Positions 18,949 to 29,509 of a stretch of DNA of 64,000 nucleotides are shown here, piece by piece. The position numbers were made by a program, and so were the translations under genes. A model generated the notes under the pieces. The model had not been told where the DNA came from and did not search any database. It was given only the letters and a program-made list of their open reading frames with translations. Origin of the DNA: Suillus spraguei (lineage: Eukaryota; Basidiomycota; Agaricomycetes; Boletales; Suillaceae); assembly GCA_016800925.1 (NCBI GenBank), contig JABCPU010000007.1, positions 124,001 to 188,000 of the forward strand. Reading direction: 5' to 3'. Each line of letters opens with the position of its first letter. The stretch's first letter is position 1.

Positions 18949-20512
18949 ATGGGATGTGCTGAGAGTCAGCCAAAAAAGCCCAATCCAACCCTCAAGGAGA
19001 TAGAAGTGCGCCAGAATGCAGAGGTAACAACCAATAAACTACAGGAGGCTGCCGATGAGGAGAAGAAGAAAGCGACTGCTGCACAGGAGGCGGCCAACAT
19101 GAGGAAGAAAGTGGCAGAAGAGAAAATAAAGGCTGCCAATGCTGTCAAGGAGGAGGCTGAACACAAGTTGAAAGAAGGCATCCAACCCGTGGTGACTCCC
19201 ACACCTAAAGAAGTTAGCACTGCCAAGCAGAGAGTTCAATATCGCGAAGACCTTTTCCACTTTGCATTAGTCGGGGTGGCAGGAGGAGGGAAATCATCTC
19301 TCATCAATGCCTTCTGCGGTTTGCATAATAATGACATCGGAGCTGCTGCTGTTGGCGTCGTCAAAACAATGCTAGCCATAGCTAGGATCCCTCACCCCAA
19401 CGCGGAATACCCTCTTGTTTGGTATGATATCCCAGGCGCAGGCACACACAAAACCCCAGACTGGCAGTACTTCAACACCCAAGGACTTTACGTCTTTGAT
19501 GGCATCATTGTCCTGTTCGATAATCGCTTCACCATGACCGACATTGCCATCCTCACCAATTGCAGGCGATTTAATATCCCTACGTACATCGTGCGCTCTA
19601 AGGCAGACCAGCATATCTCCAATATTATGATCAATATGGGGTACAACAGCGATGACAATGAGAACAAAGGCCAGAAGAAGTGGCTGTACCAGGCTGCACG
19701 GCAGCATTTCATTCAGCAGATGCGCCAAAGCGTGAAAGACAACTTGAAGAATGCTGATATACCTGACCAAAGGGTTTACATCATTTCAAATCAAACGATG
19801 ACCGATGTCGTGAAGAGAAAGGAGGCAAAGAACATTATCAAGGAGATTGAGTTGTTGGATGACTTGATCCAAGAAGCCCAGACCAAGCGAGGATTCGGAC
19901 TCCGCGATGCTGAAGTGGCGACAATTATGAAAGAGGGAGAAATAAAACTGTTCAAGCGTTGGTCACAATCCAATTCATCCTTTGTGAATATACAAGGGAT
20001 TGAGGCTGCAGAGGTACCTACAGAGCAGGCCCGAGAGGATGCTGAGCAGCAACCCAGAAAGGATGCTGAGAATACCAGAACACATATCGCTGAGCTCACG
20101 AGGTTGATTCAAGAAATGCTGCAAAACTTGAAGGATGCTGGGGATACCAGAGCACAGATCGCTGAGCTCCACAGGTTGAATCAAGAAATACAGCAAAACT
20201 TGAAGGCCACAGTGCAGGTGCAGAAGATGCTGGGGTCGCTTTTGCACATGTTGCCAAGCTCATCAAGTCGAATCAAGAAATTCAGCAAATGTTCAGCAGT
20301 CCGGCGCTTCGCAGGCCGCCGAGCTAAAGCATCAGTGAGTCTTCTTTTTATATCAGTGCATGTGAACTAACTGCAGTGTGTTACTACAGCCAAAAACAAA
20401 CATATTGATGGTGGTTGCTGTGAGTGATGCTCAAGGCAACACTGAGGATACTGAGGAGGAGTTCTTTGGACCCGGTGGAGATGAGGAGTGGACCAGGACG
20501 ACGCATGCTTAG
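18949..20512 (+). CDS. IRG-like (immunity-related GTPase fold) protein 1
   Basis: Predicted large GTPase of the IRG/IIGP type. Exons 18949-20334 and 20390-20512 give about 502 residues. The ATG at 18949 is preferred because it gives MGCAESQ, a myristoylation (Gly2, Ser6) plus palmitoylation (Cys3) type N-terminus; no ATG precedes it in frame. A Lys/Glu/Ala-rich coiled coil (about 20-90) is followed by the G domain: P-loop GVAGGGKSSLINAF, switch YDIPGAGT, and RSKAD in place of the usual NKxD. A second helical region with AELxRLxQE repeats follows. Near 20215 the repeat pattern continues in another frame, so a small indel may have altered the C-terminus. Exon 2 adds an acidic tail. Membrane anchoring is inferred; the function is unknown in fungi. 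Confidence 0.75.
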
Positions 20513-22020
20513 CAGTGTGTTACGGCAGACGGTACTAGTAGTCCGAGTCATGCTGGGTTTTTTTCGTTATTTTTTACTTTCACTCTGCATCATCTGCATC
20601 AATGTATGTCACTCCCTGTGTACTAGTAATGCCTATCATCCAATTCATTGTCTATCGATGTGGCTCGATTGCAAGTGTAAAAACTACTTGTAACGAGACT
20701 AGTTCTGACTAGCTATGAAAACATTCCCCTCGCTGATTTTCTGATGTCACCAGGTTCTCCGTGCCATACGATGACCTCTCTGCCTTCATTACTGCTTGCT
20801 ATCAACTATCCATCTTGCAATACTGCCTCCCCCTTCTTCAACACGGCACCTCCAAAGTATCTTCTTGTCTGATGCTGTAACCATCCGCCAGGAATGAGCT
20901 CCAGCATTGTACTGGAGGTTGAAGGGTTTGGGTGCTACTGAGGTGGACTTTGGAGGGATTGTGGGTGTCTTGCTATAAGCTGCAGAGGTGCATGTTTTGT
21001 GTATTTTATGCTGCTTCACTGCATCAACCTGCTTTGTTTCCATAGATGCCCAGGCACAAGCCCTCTGTCACCGTAGTGGCAGCTCGCCTGTCTTGCTATC
21101 CCTATTTTTACACCGCTCTCATGCATACCGGTCGCAATTTCTGTTGGGTGAGTAGATCACCATCGATACCCACCGACTCTCAGTGTTAATTATTAGCACT
21201 GTGTCCTCGCTCTCAACATCTGTATCCCTTGCTCACTCTCGTCATTTAAAACAAGCACTTCATGCCACCTCTGCATGACTCATTCAATGATTCGTTATAC
21301 TCGCATGGTATCTACATGCTCACACCCTTGTACATGTTTTCAAAGCGTTGCACAGGTCCTCTCACCTGCATTCATTCATGCTTGCTTGCATTTGTCTGTG
21401 CTCACCTGCACTCACCTGTACTCTTTTAGACTTGCCTGCACTCATTTGAACTTGTCTGGGCCCACCTCCACTCATTTTCACTTGCCTGTACTTCCACTTC
21501 TCTCATTCCAGCGCCTTTGGGTGTTGTTTGCATATGTTTGAGCCACGTCAGCATTTGCTGATGTGTGCTGGGCATATGCGTTAAGCACTGGCAACTGTTG
21601 GAATTAAGTGGGCCTCTCGTTCTCCCCAATATCAGTGACCTGTACCATACTGTACCCATACCCGGTGTGACATGGGTGTGGGTATAGGCTACTGAACTTA
21701 ATAAATTCCATGCTCTGCTACTGGTTCAGTTCAGGTTCGGACCAGAAAAAAACCAAACCAGGTCACAGAGAACTGTTCTCTGTGGTCCGGTTCTGGGTTC
21801 AGTGATTTTGTAGAACCAAACTGATGGTCCGGTTCTTGGTTCTCGTCCAAGACCGGACCAAACCAGACCGCGGCAGCACTAAAATTTTCTATCATTTAGT
21901 ACATAACCTTCCATTGTAGGTTGGTGAAATGAAACTGCACTTATTGGATGACTTTCCATAGGCAAAATAATCCAGAATAGAATATACTGGAGTCTCAAAA
22001 ATATTACCAATACTGCTGAT
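20513..22020. other. 1.5-kb gene-free region with degenerate minisatellite
   Basis: Around 21320-21500 a degenerate 10-12-bp unit close to 'cactcacctg' recurs more than ten times on the plus strand. From about 21640 to 21880 there are several inverted copies of a 'ggttcggaccag / ctggtccggttc'-type sequence, like the palindromic ends of transposons; the transposase fragment follows directly. Confidence 0.55.
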
Positions 22021-22587
22021 ATGTTAATGTATACTGAAATAATCCCCCGTATGCTCATTCAATCAAATTTAGTCTGGTCCTTGATGGACGATAACTTTGC
22101 AGTCCAGCAGCTGCTTCTCGACAAAGATGAGGCTGAACATTTCGATGACGATGAGAGACTTAGGGTGCTTGCTGCCACTATCATTGCTGGGAGTGAGGTA
22201 TCACAACAAGAGCGCATTGACACTTGGCATCCACATCATTTGTACCTTTGCCGACCCAAACTACTTCCAAATCCTCGTATCAACACCCCATGGAAGGTGC
22301 TACACGATAGTCAACATGATAGAGCCTTCATCACTACAATGGGTGTTGATGTGCCCACCCTCTCCTCACTACTTACTGCAGGCTTTGCACAAGCCTGGTA
22401 TGAGACACCAATGCCTCCTGAGAATGTCTCTGTGCACAGAACTCCAAGGATAGATAAACGCTCTCTTGATGCTGCAGGGGCACTTGGGCTTGTGCTACAT
22501 TATCTCAACTCTACTATGCATGCCATTAGCCTCCAGCAGATCTTCGCTATCATCCCCAGTACTGTCATGCGATATCTTCACAGATAG
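22021..22587 (+). pseudogene. truncated PIF/Harbinger-like transposase, N-terminal part
   Basis: An open frame of 188 codons. The segment RSLDAAGALGLVLHYLNSTM followed by ISLQQIFAIIPSTVMRYL resembles the helix-turn-helix region that precedes the catalytic core in Harbinger-type (DDE_4) transposases of mushrooms. The frame stops at 22587 and no DDE domain follows, so it is a relic. The family call is from memory of the motif and is moderate. Confidence 0.55.
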
Positions 22588-23191
22588 AACGTAAGAAGTG
22601 ACGGGAAATTGATACTACTAGGTTGCATTGGGCGAGATTGGAGGCACCGGTGGCATACAGGTCAGGTAGGCACTCCATTAGTGGGCACAGAGAACTTGGG
22701 ACGTCGTTCTGGGCACTTAGAATCACCTAGATAGTGGCGGGAGAGAAAGACTTTAGCGTACTTGATTAAAAGTTGAAACGTACCTCAGTATTACTGTGCG
22801 AGGTGCCGCATTGTGTGACATGCATCTCAAGCAAGGCTGATTATGTCAGCGGATATCGCTGGCGTTAGTGGCCTAAAACGGATGTAAGTCGTCTGTAAAG
22901 TCTATTGGGGGGGTAGATGACACATGGTTACGAACTGACTGTAAATGAACAGCGGCATCGCGGCACACCTGCCTAATAAGGGTAAATATATGATATGATA
23001 TTCTAATCAGAATATTTCAGCCTACAGAAAGTCATCCATTGAATACTAGAGAATTATGACAGCATATTTGAATTTTATGCACGTTTAGCTCGGGTTAAGA
23101 CGTGGCGGCTACCACTGGCTAACGTGGACACTTGCCACGCGATTCGTTTCAAGTCAAACATCGTATGCTGTATCGTGGCGTATCCACATTA
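22588..23191. other. gene-free stretch
   Basis: Nothing recognised. There are short interrupted frames and a run of seven G near 22906. It ends at the second hairpin repeat. Confidence 0.55.
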
Positions 23192-23263
23192 GCGAGTTGG
23201 ATTGTGCTACGGAGTGCTCCGTAGCACTCCGTAGCACTCTGTAGTGAATTACGTTTCCTTGAT
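23192..23263. repeat. short hairpin repeat, copy 2
   Basis: Second copy of the repeat at 18558-18619, with the same perfect inverted repeat and one extra 10-bp unit. It sits about 175 bp upstream of the repeat-peptide gene. Confidence 0.75.
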
Positions 23264-23370
23264 GCAATTTGAAAATTTTGACCACTGCTGGCTGTTGTCT
23301 GCTGACCATGGTCCGCGCATATGTCCAATTATTGTTTGTAGAAGAAACGAAGATCGGACCTGCGAGAATG

Positions 23371-23378
23371 TATAAAAG
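23371..23378 (+). promoter_or_regulatory. TATA box of the repeat-peptide gene
   Basis: 'tataaaag' 67 bp upstream of the ATG at 23438. The clear TATA box suggests regulated rather than constitutive expression (inference). Confidence 0.6.
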
Positions 23379-23437
23379 GTCCTCTCGGTTTTTCAGTAGA
23401 GTGCATTGACGAATAGTCACTCCTCTTATCCCTAAAC

Positions 23438-24016
23438 ATGCAGCTTTCTTTGCTCTTGAGCGCACTTGTATCTCTTGTCATTCTTGGTGCAGCATCACCC
23501 ATGCCAGGAGGCATCTCAGAAGATTCCTGTGAGTATTCTTGATCATAAGCCGCATCATATTCACTTAGATGGGCTGCAATACACCACTCAGACAAGCGGG
23601 AGGAGCTAGAGAACCCCTTCTCAGGCTATGGAAACCCCTTCTCAGAATATGGTGAGATATAATATATCCATCATTTATATTCGTTTACAAATCGTACATT
23701 TTACACCAGAAAAGAAGCGCGAAGAGCTAGAGAACCCCTTCTCAGGCTATGGAAACCCCTTCTCAGAATATGGTGAGATATAATATATCCATCATTTATA
23801 TTCATTTACAAATCGTACATTTTACACCAGAAAAGAAGCGCGAAGAGCTAGAGAACCCCTTCTCAGGCTATGGAAACCCCTTCTCAGAATATGGTGAGAT
23901 ATAATATATTCATAATCTATATTCATTTACGAATCGTACATACGCATTCCGCTCCAGAGAAGCGCAAGGACCTGGAGTCAGGTCACATTTATAGTGATCT
24001 CACCGACACCTACTAG
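23438..24016 (+). CDS. secreted Kex2-type repeat peptide precursor (KEP/RiPP-like)
   Basis: Five exons in one frame: 23438-23532, 23569-23651, 23710-23772, 23831-23893 and 23958-24016, giving 120 residues. A typical signal peptide (MQLSLLLSALVSLVILGAAS) is followed by a short pro-region and then Lys-Arg sites. Three identical units follow, each EELENPFSGYGNPFSEY flanked by (K)KR, and a divergent last unit KDLESGHIYSDLTDTY. Exons 3 and 4 are identical 63-nt exons. They sit in a 121-bp exon-plus-intron repeat whose introns differ by one base. All repeat introns are phase 1, so exon gain or loss keeps the frame. The architecture matches Kex2-processed repeat proteins and ustiloxin-type precursors; no DUF3328 oxidase or tyrosinase is seen nearby. 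The first donor (gtattc) is chosen because the stronger gtgagt 4 nt upstream breaks the frame. Confidence 0.85.
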
Positions 24017-24446
24017 GACAGCAAACCAGCTGCGAAGCATAAACCTAGATGTTTTTCGTAGCAATTTGTCTCACCTCCCCGTATCGTGTCAGATCCATAG
24101 TTATGCAAATAGATAGGGGAGAAATGTATTGAGTTGATCTAGTCTCCTACTTGATGATAAACAGTCGTTCCTTCTTGATTACGGAGTGGATCATATCAGA
24201 CGCTCAACAGAGAATAAAAATAAAACACGTGGAGGAAAAGGTAGTAGGTGCGGTGCAGGACTGTTCCCAGGATTAAGATTCGAAGGTCAAGGAGAGACGC
24301 CCTCTTATGTAGTAAAGAGACCGATAAATCGCATCCTAGATCATACAACATGTATTGATACCAAAATGATCATTTAACGTCCATAAATCCACCTAGGCAG
24401 CTACAAAATATTTCTCCAACACACTCTTCGACACGACATGGGGCAT
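24017..24446. other. gene-free 3' flank
   Basis: AT-rich sequence after the peptide gene. Nothing recognised. Confidence 0.5.
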
Positions 24447-24873
24447 TCATTGTCCTTGTTTCAAATTGTACGCGACCCTGCTCTGCAGAAGAAGTACGTC
24501 TCCCGGGCTAGTGCCGTCAGCAGTTGTTGTCACGCTCGCTGGAACGGTGGATATGATGACAGATGGTGCAGTCCCCTCAGCATCGAATGTCTCGATCAGC
24601 TTTACGGGGGGATTGGGGAAGGCTTCGACGAGCGCCTGCGCCTTGCTTGCAGTCCGATTGAACAAGTAGATGCGCTGGCCCCCCAAGGGCTGAAGCCCAA
24701 AGATGACGGCAGCAGGCGCACCGATGGATGGCGCACGAAAGCAGGTGGGTTCACGAATGCCGAACTACTCGGTATTGTCTCCGAGGACATGGTTCCCTCT
24801 GTTCGGGCCAATCACAGGAGAGTAGTCATAACGGCTCTAGTCCAACGAGTCCAAAAAGCTCTGCAGAAGACAT
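24447..24873 (-). pseudogene. shikimate-dehydrogenase domain relic of the AROM polypeptide
   Basis: Minus-strand frames contain SAELFGLVG, then after frame shifts and a stop GDNTE, and then GGQRIYLFNRTASKAQALVE followed by PSVIISTVPAS. These are typical of the C-terminal shikimate dehydrogenase domain of fungal pentafunctional AROM. Only a few hundred bases remain, frames change at least twice, and no other AROM domain is present. This is a dead fragment; a working ARO1 must lie elsewhere. Confidence 0.75.
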
Positions 24874-25201
24874 TATCTGAAGTATAACACTCGCCTTTTA
24901 ATTGTCGTGGAAAAAACTAGCGGATTGTTGGTCGAGTCTGAGTCCGATTTGAACAGTCCTTGATAGAGATGTACGAGCTGGACTCAAGTTGACATGTATT
25001 ACAGCCAGATATGTCTTTCAGTTGCAGTGACAAAAAGAAAAGTGCCGAACACAAATCAGTCGTCCAAGATAGATATTCTCCGGAAGTATTCAAGAGTAGC
25101 CAATGATACATCTTGTCAACGCCACATCGGTTACAGTTCTTCAAACCCATCTGTGAGCAAGATTCAATGCGAGAGAATGACAGCATATACATGTACCCTG
25201 A
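24874..25201. other. intergenic between AROM relic and IPK1 3' end
   Basis: No gene seen; it presumably contains the IPK1 3' untranslated region on the minus strand. Confidence 0.5.
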
Positions 25202-26553
25202 TTAACTAACGCGTTGACCGTCGATGCAACGCCGCTGCCTGCCTGAACTCCTGTAATGTTCCACAATTTTCATGTCTAACTTTTCCCACTTTCCCAAGTG
25301 ATTCATGTTCTTGACATCCGTGTCGATGATTGTCGCGTCAAACGAACCTACCTGCGAAGATGTAGGCCGGATAATGATAGAGCAATCCTTGAACGTCGCT
25401 GAAAGAAGGTATGCTATTAAATAATGCCGGAGGTGTCCAGGGTTTAGGACTGTGTGGTCCCAGGAATGATAATCAGACTGGTAAACTTTGACGAAGTCCT
25501 CCCATTCCTCCATGGCAGGATCAGGAACTGAAGACCCAATACCGTAGTATGGGCAACCTGGTGATGTCTGTGTGTACAACTTGGATAAGCCCTCTATATC
25601 AAGGATATCCAGTGTTCGTTGTAAAGTCGAAAGAAGGGGAAGGACGGGACTGTCAAGAAGTGCCTGCGAAAGAACGGATATGAACGATTCCCGGAGGTCC
25701 TGGACGTCAGTCAATTCGTTCGCAGTAAAGAAGAGTGCCAGCAATTGCATCGAGTGGTCCTATGCAAACCTATCAGGAATATGTGAACGTGATATACTGA
25801 AGACGTACATCATCTGGTTTTGCCATTCTGCCCTCGACGAAGAATCGCAAGTTATTGAGAGAGCCGTGGCTCTCATACCACCCGGCCCACAAAGCACCTA
25901 GGGCCCTTTTAACACGTGTCTGATTGCGGGAAAAAAGGTCCAACGGACAATATGTCGTACCGAAACCCCCTTGTTCCATTTTGAAGCTGGTGTGCATACA
26001 AAATCTGCATGTTGCTGTCTTCAGAGCGACAGTCGCAGGCGAGAGATGGCATTCTGTAGGTAAAAATCCCCATTTTGGCTAAACAACCAATCAGACACAG
26101 ATATTCTGCCAATAAACTGGCGATAACCTTGATTTCCATCGCGATGGACGTGCCTCCAATGAGATCCGTGGCTAACACACCCTTACTCCTGCGAACATCA
26201 ATCTGATCCGTCTGCCTTCTCTCTGCTGGGCGATCGCCGTTGCGTAGGACAACAAACGACCTAAGCCAATCTTCGTCGAGCACCACCACCACAAGACTCG
26301 GCAAGAACTCAGAGGGAACAAGTTTTGAGATGATGTTTTCTTGGAAGGCGATCATAGGATAATCTAACTGTTCAGTATTTGTTTCGAGTAGCATGTTGTC
26401 TGACGACCCGTGAGCGACTTTACGGAGACGTAGGACATGATCAGAGAATTTGACATTGTGAGGTCCTTGATACGAGAATACGATAGTCGCCGCTCCCTCA
26501 GAGACGTATATCCAATCCTGAGGTTTTGTTTCAGTAATAAACGCTGGAGTCAT
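25202..26553 (-). CDS. IPK1: inositol-pentakisphosphate 2-kinase
   Basis: Phosphorylates the 2-position of inositol pentakisphosphate to make phytate (InsP6), a nuclear cofactor in mRNA export. Three exons, each a whole number of codons: 26553-26128, 26078-25809 and 25759-25202, giving 417 residues. The ATG at 26553 is the first in frame. Visible motifs are DWIYVSEGAATIVFSY (nucleotide site), GVLATDLIGG, and EIKPKWGFLP across the first intron, which is diagnostic. Further motifs are CRFCMH, CPLDLFS, GSLNNLRFFVEG, FKDCSIIIR and the DxD-like IDTDVK near the C-terminus. It is divergent from the AGC-like kinase with 291 bp between starts. Confidence 0.92.
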
Positions 26554-26844
26554 TTGGAATATTGATATTGGCTTTTTCACTTATAACACATGTTACATGT
26601 CGCAATAAATGGCCACAGCAGGCATATTACATAACAAGCGTCAAACAAGCCTAGACTAAACACTAATTCGAAGCACGATCATGCTCTGACCTGCCACCAC
26701 ACCTTTTTGTGGAAACAATGGATGATGATGTGGAATTGTCGCTGTCCCGGTCACAGTATTTATTGACCATTTCTGAAGTCTGGTTCTATAACCTTGAGTG
26801 TTTCATCCCAGTACAACAATCTCGTTCCTACTAAGCTAATCAGA
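26554..26844. promoter_or_regulatory. divergent promoter IPK1 / AGC-like kinase
   Basis: 291 bp between two start codons on opposite strands. A 'gtatttat' lies near 26755. No strong TATA box is seen. Confidence 0.4.
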
Positions 26845-28402
26845 ATGCGACACCCAACTCCCTCGCCATCCAAACCATCTACAAGCTCACGAGCCACAAA
26901 ACATCCTTCTCGATCCCCGAAAGTAAATGCTGCACCATCCAAAGGTGTCCATGCTCGCAAGAACGCCCTCAAAGCATCCATTACTGGATGTGCTTCACAT
27001 TATGATCCTAAACCGGTCTGTACTCCCTGGTGTCCTTCTGAGTCATGGCATGTTCACTGACTGTTGCATACAGCCACGTATCACCGTCCATGGATTACCT
27101 GGTTATACTGGTGGCATCTTACCACCCGATGCAGTAGACCCTCGCCCCTCCGCACTTTCTTTGGACGGTTTCGAATGTATTCGCACATTAGGTATGGGAT
27201 CCCTATTTCAGAATTGAGAGCCAGAATTGAGTTGAATCGGTTCACTTGATGTAGGCGACGGAGCTTATGGTCAGGTTTTACTCGTACGAGCGCGCGATCA
27301 ACCAAGCCTAGGGAAACAGGCACGTCCAGGATCACTGTTTGCAGTGAAAGTCCTCCCCAAAGAAAGGATGAAACTGATTGATCAGGTATGCACACCTCCG
27401 CTACATCATCTTTCCAACTATAACCTTTCACCCAGAAACACCCTGCGGATACTAATGCAGAGACAATGCATTTATCGGCATTGCGCTGGAGTCCTTGGGT
27501 GAACGGTATCGTAGGCACCTTCAAGGACGAATTGAATCTCTACCTTATGCTCGAGTTTATACCGAGTGGGTGTTTCTACGACATCATTCAAACGCGCGGC
27601 CCTTTCGATGCCGCTACCGCCCGGTTCTACTTCGCCAATATTGTGTCTGGCCTATATTTCCTCCATGGTGAGGGAATTATTCATCGTGATCTCAAACCAG
27701 CAAATATCCTTGTTAGATCCGATGGGTACTTGGCCATCGCAGACTTTGGATATGCCCGTTTAGATGAGATTGACAATGGACCAGTATCAGAATGGCTGAT
27801 GATCGGGACGCCGCTTTACATGGCTCCTGAGCTTCTGTGTTATCAACATATGACAGGATACAGCGTCGATTGGTGGGCGGCAGGCGTTACGTTATACGAA
27901 ATGCTAACGAAGAGAACGGTCAGTGCCATTAAATTCTTCGACATGAAATCTTTCTTATGTTTATCTTACTGGCAGCCATTCTTCGGTACGGATGAAAACA
28001 AAATATATAAAAGGATCTCCTCTGGGAAGTACAAGTGGCCCAAGGGCCTGCGCGTGGGCAAATCCCTGAAGTCCATCGTCGCAGGGCTTCTGACCACGAC
28101 GATCGAGGATCGTCTGGGTATTAAGGATTCCGTTCTCGACCACCCATGGCTTGATAACATCGATTTTGATAAATTGGATGCTGGGAACTACATGGTATGT
28201 CCCCTTGTGTGAGCAAACATACGTTATGTCTGACGGATAGATGATATAGGCCCCTTGGATCCCTGAAGCGCCTGCGCCCACCCAGACGTGGTTAAACAAG
28301 GGCCTTCCACCACAACATTGCATTCCTGGACTGAAAGTTTGCGCACCGGCTGTGCACCGGGAGTGGGATGACCGTTTACCCAGGAAACAATTGCCTATTT
28401 AG
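26845..28402 (+). CDS. AGC-family serine/threonine protein kinase
   Basis: Six exons in one frame: 26845-27015, 27074-27191, 27255-27385, 27436-27918, 27976-28194 and 28250-28402, giving about 424 residues. The N-terminus is basic and Ser/Pro-rich and probably unstructured. Kinase hallmarks are the glycine loop GDGAYGQV, LFAVKVL (Lys), HRDLKPANIL, DFGYA, GTPLYMAPELL and YSVDWWAAGVTLYEML. After the kinase lobe comes an AGC-type tail (NIDFDKLDAGNYM) and then a Pro/Trp-rich end. The PKA-like layout suggests an AGC kinase, but the usual DFGFAK reads DFGYAR and the P+1 loop differs. The exact subfamily is not clear. Confidence 0.85.
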
Positions 28403-29215
28403 CTGACTCTTGCTGCTTTGTTTCTTTCATTACAACCCTGCATTTCTTATACTGATATGTAACATATGTAACGATGGTACATATTCATCACTGCTCGTGT
28501 GATTACTGCTGCCTGGCAATACTATCGATACGAATACGCCTTTTCGTACATCAATATTTATGCGCATCAGGGTACATGTTCGTATGCCAGATGATAGGAC
28601 TGTACTATTTGTCAGTGGCAACCCCGTCCCTCGCACTTCATGGAAAACGTAACATTCTTGCTCATATCTCGAGCATTTTGACAATGTTACGAAGAGTATG
28701 AGTTATTACGAGGTATAACTTGTCAGGATTTTGAAACAATAATTTGATTGGAACGATAGCGGACTGTTGAAGCATGTCAGGACCGTCCGCTCAGCTAATG
28801 TGTGACTTGAGAGCATATATCCGTTGCGTATCCTTTTTACGCATTTGCATCACTTTACTGAACCTCCTTTTGCTAATCACTTCCATAAAATTGAATATAC
28901 CGATAATCAAAGACTCGTTCCTTATTGGTCTGTGGTCGATTTTGAAGTGAAACGAGTCGGTGCCAGCGGTGGCAAATTGTAGCCTTCATTCTTCCTGTGT
29001 TTCTGCACCTTCCTGCATTGCCTGCACATCCACTCTACTCAAAGTCTACTACTACCCAGATATCGCTTCGGACTCAGAGCTTGAGAGACTTAAAGTTGAT
29101 GTGATGTGGGCCTTCTCAACACAACGCCAGCCAGCGCATCTCGCTTACTTCCTCTCGACATGACAAACGCCATCTATTCGAACGAGGCTACAGAAAGCCT
29201 GGTAAACAATCTTCA
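28403..29215. other. gene-free stretch
   Basis: 3' flank of the kinase gene and further sequence with only short frames. Nothing recognised. Confidence 0.5.
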
Positions 29216-29509
29216 ATGTCGATGTGGAGCAACCCTTAGCCCTGAGTGACTCATGATCAGCGTTTGGTCGCATTCAGTTGTTTGCTTGGTCTGCACGCGG
29301 GACAATATAAGACGCCTCAAGGCAGACATCATGTTCTATGGTTTAAGGGTTAGTTCTCATCCTGGAATCCACAAGACTTGCTCTGTTAGCTGATTTTTCT
29401 TTCCAAAGCATACACATATCAGTGAGTTTTCTCAGTTCAAGAGATGGGATAATAATGCGACGTGACCGTTGACAGGGCCACGCATTACCATTGTCGAGTA
29501 AAGTCAAAA
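29216..29509 (+). promoter_or_regulatory. upstream region shared by the two IRG-like genes, copy 2
   Basis: Aligns with 18643-18948, including the blocks 'gatcagcgtttggtcgcat' and 'gtctgcacgcgggac'. The homology ends near the ATG and resumes within the coding sequence. Confidence 0.65.

Noticed and set aside
23533..23568. Use of the stronger gtgagt donor at 23529 in the peptide gene
   Set aside because: With that donor the next exon reads into a stop after about 14 codons; only the donor 4 nt downstream opens the repeat frame.
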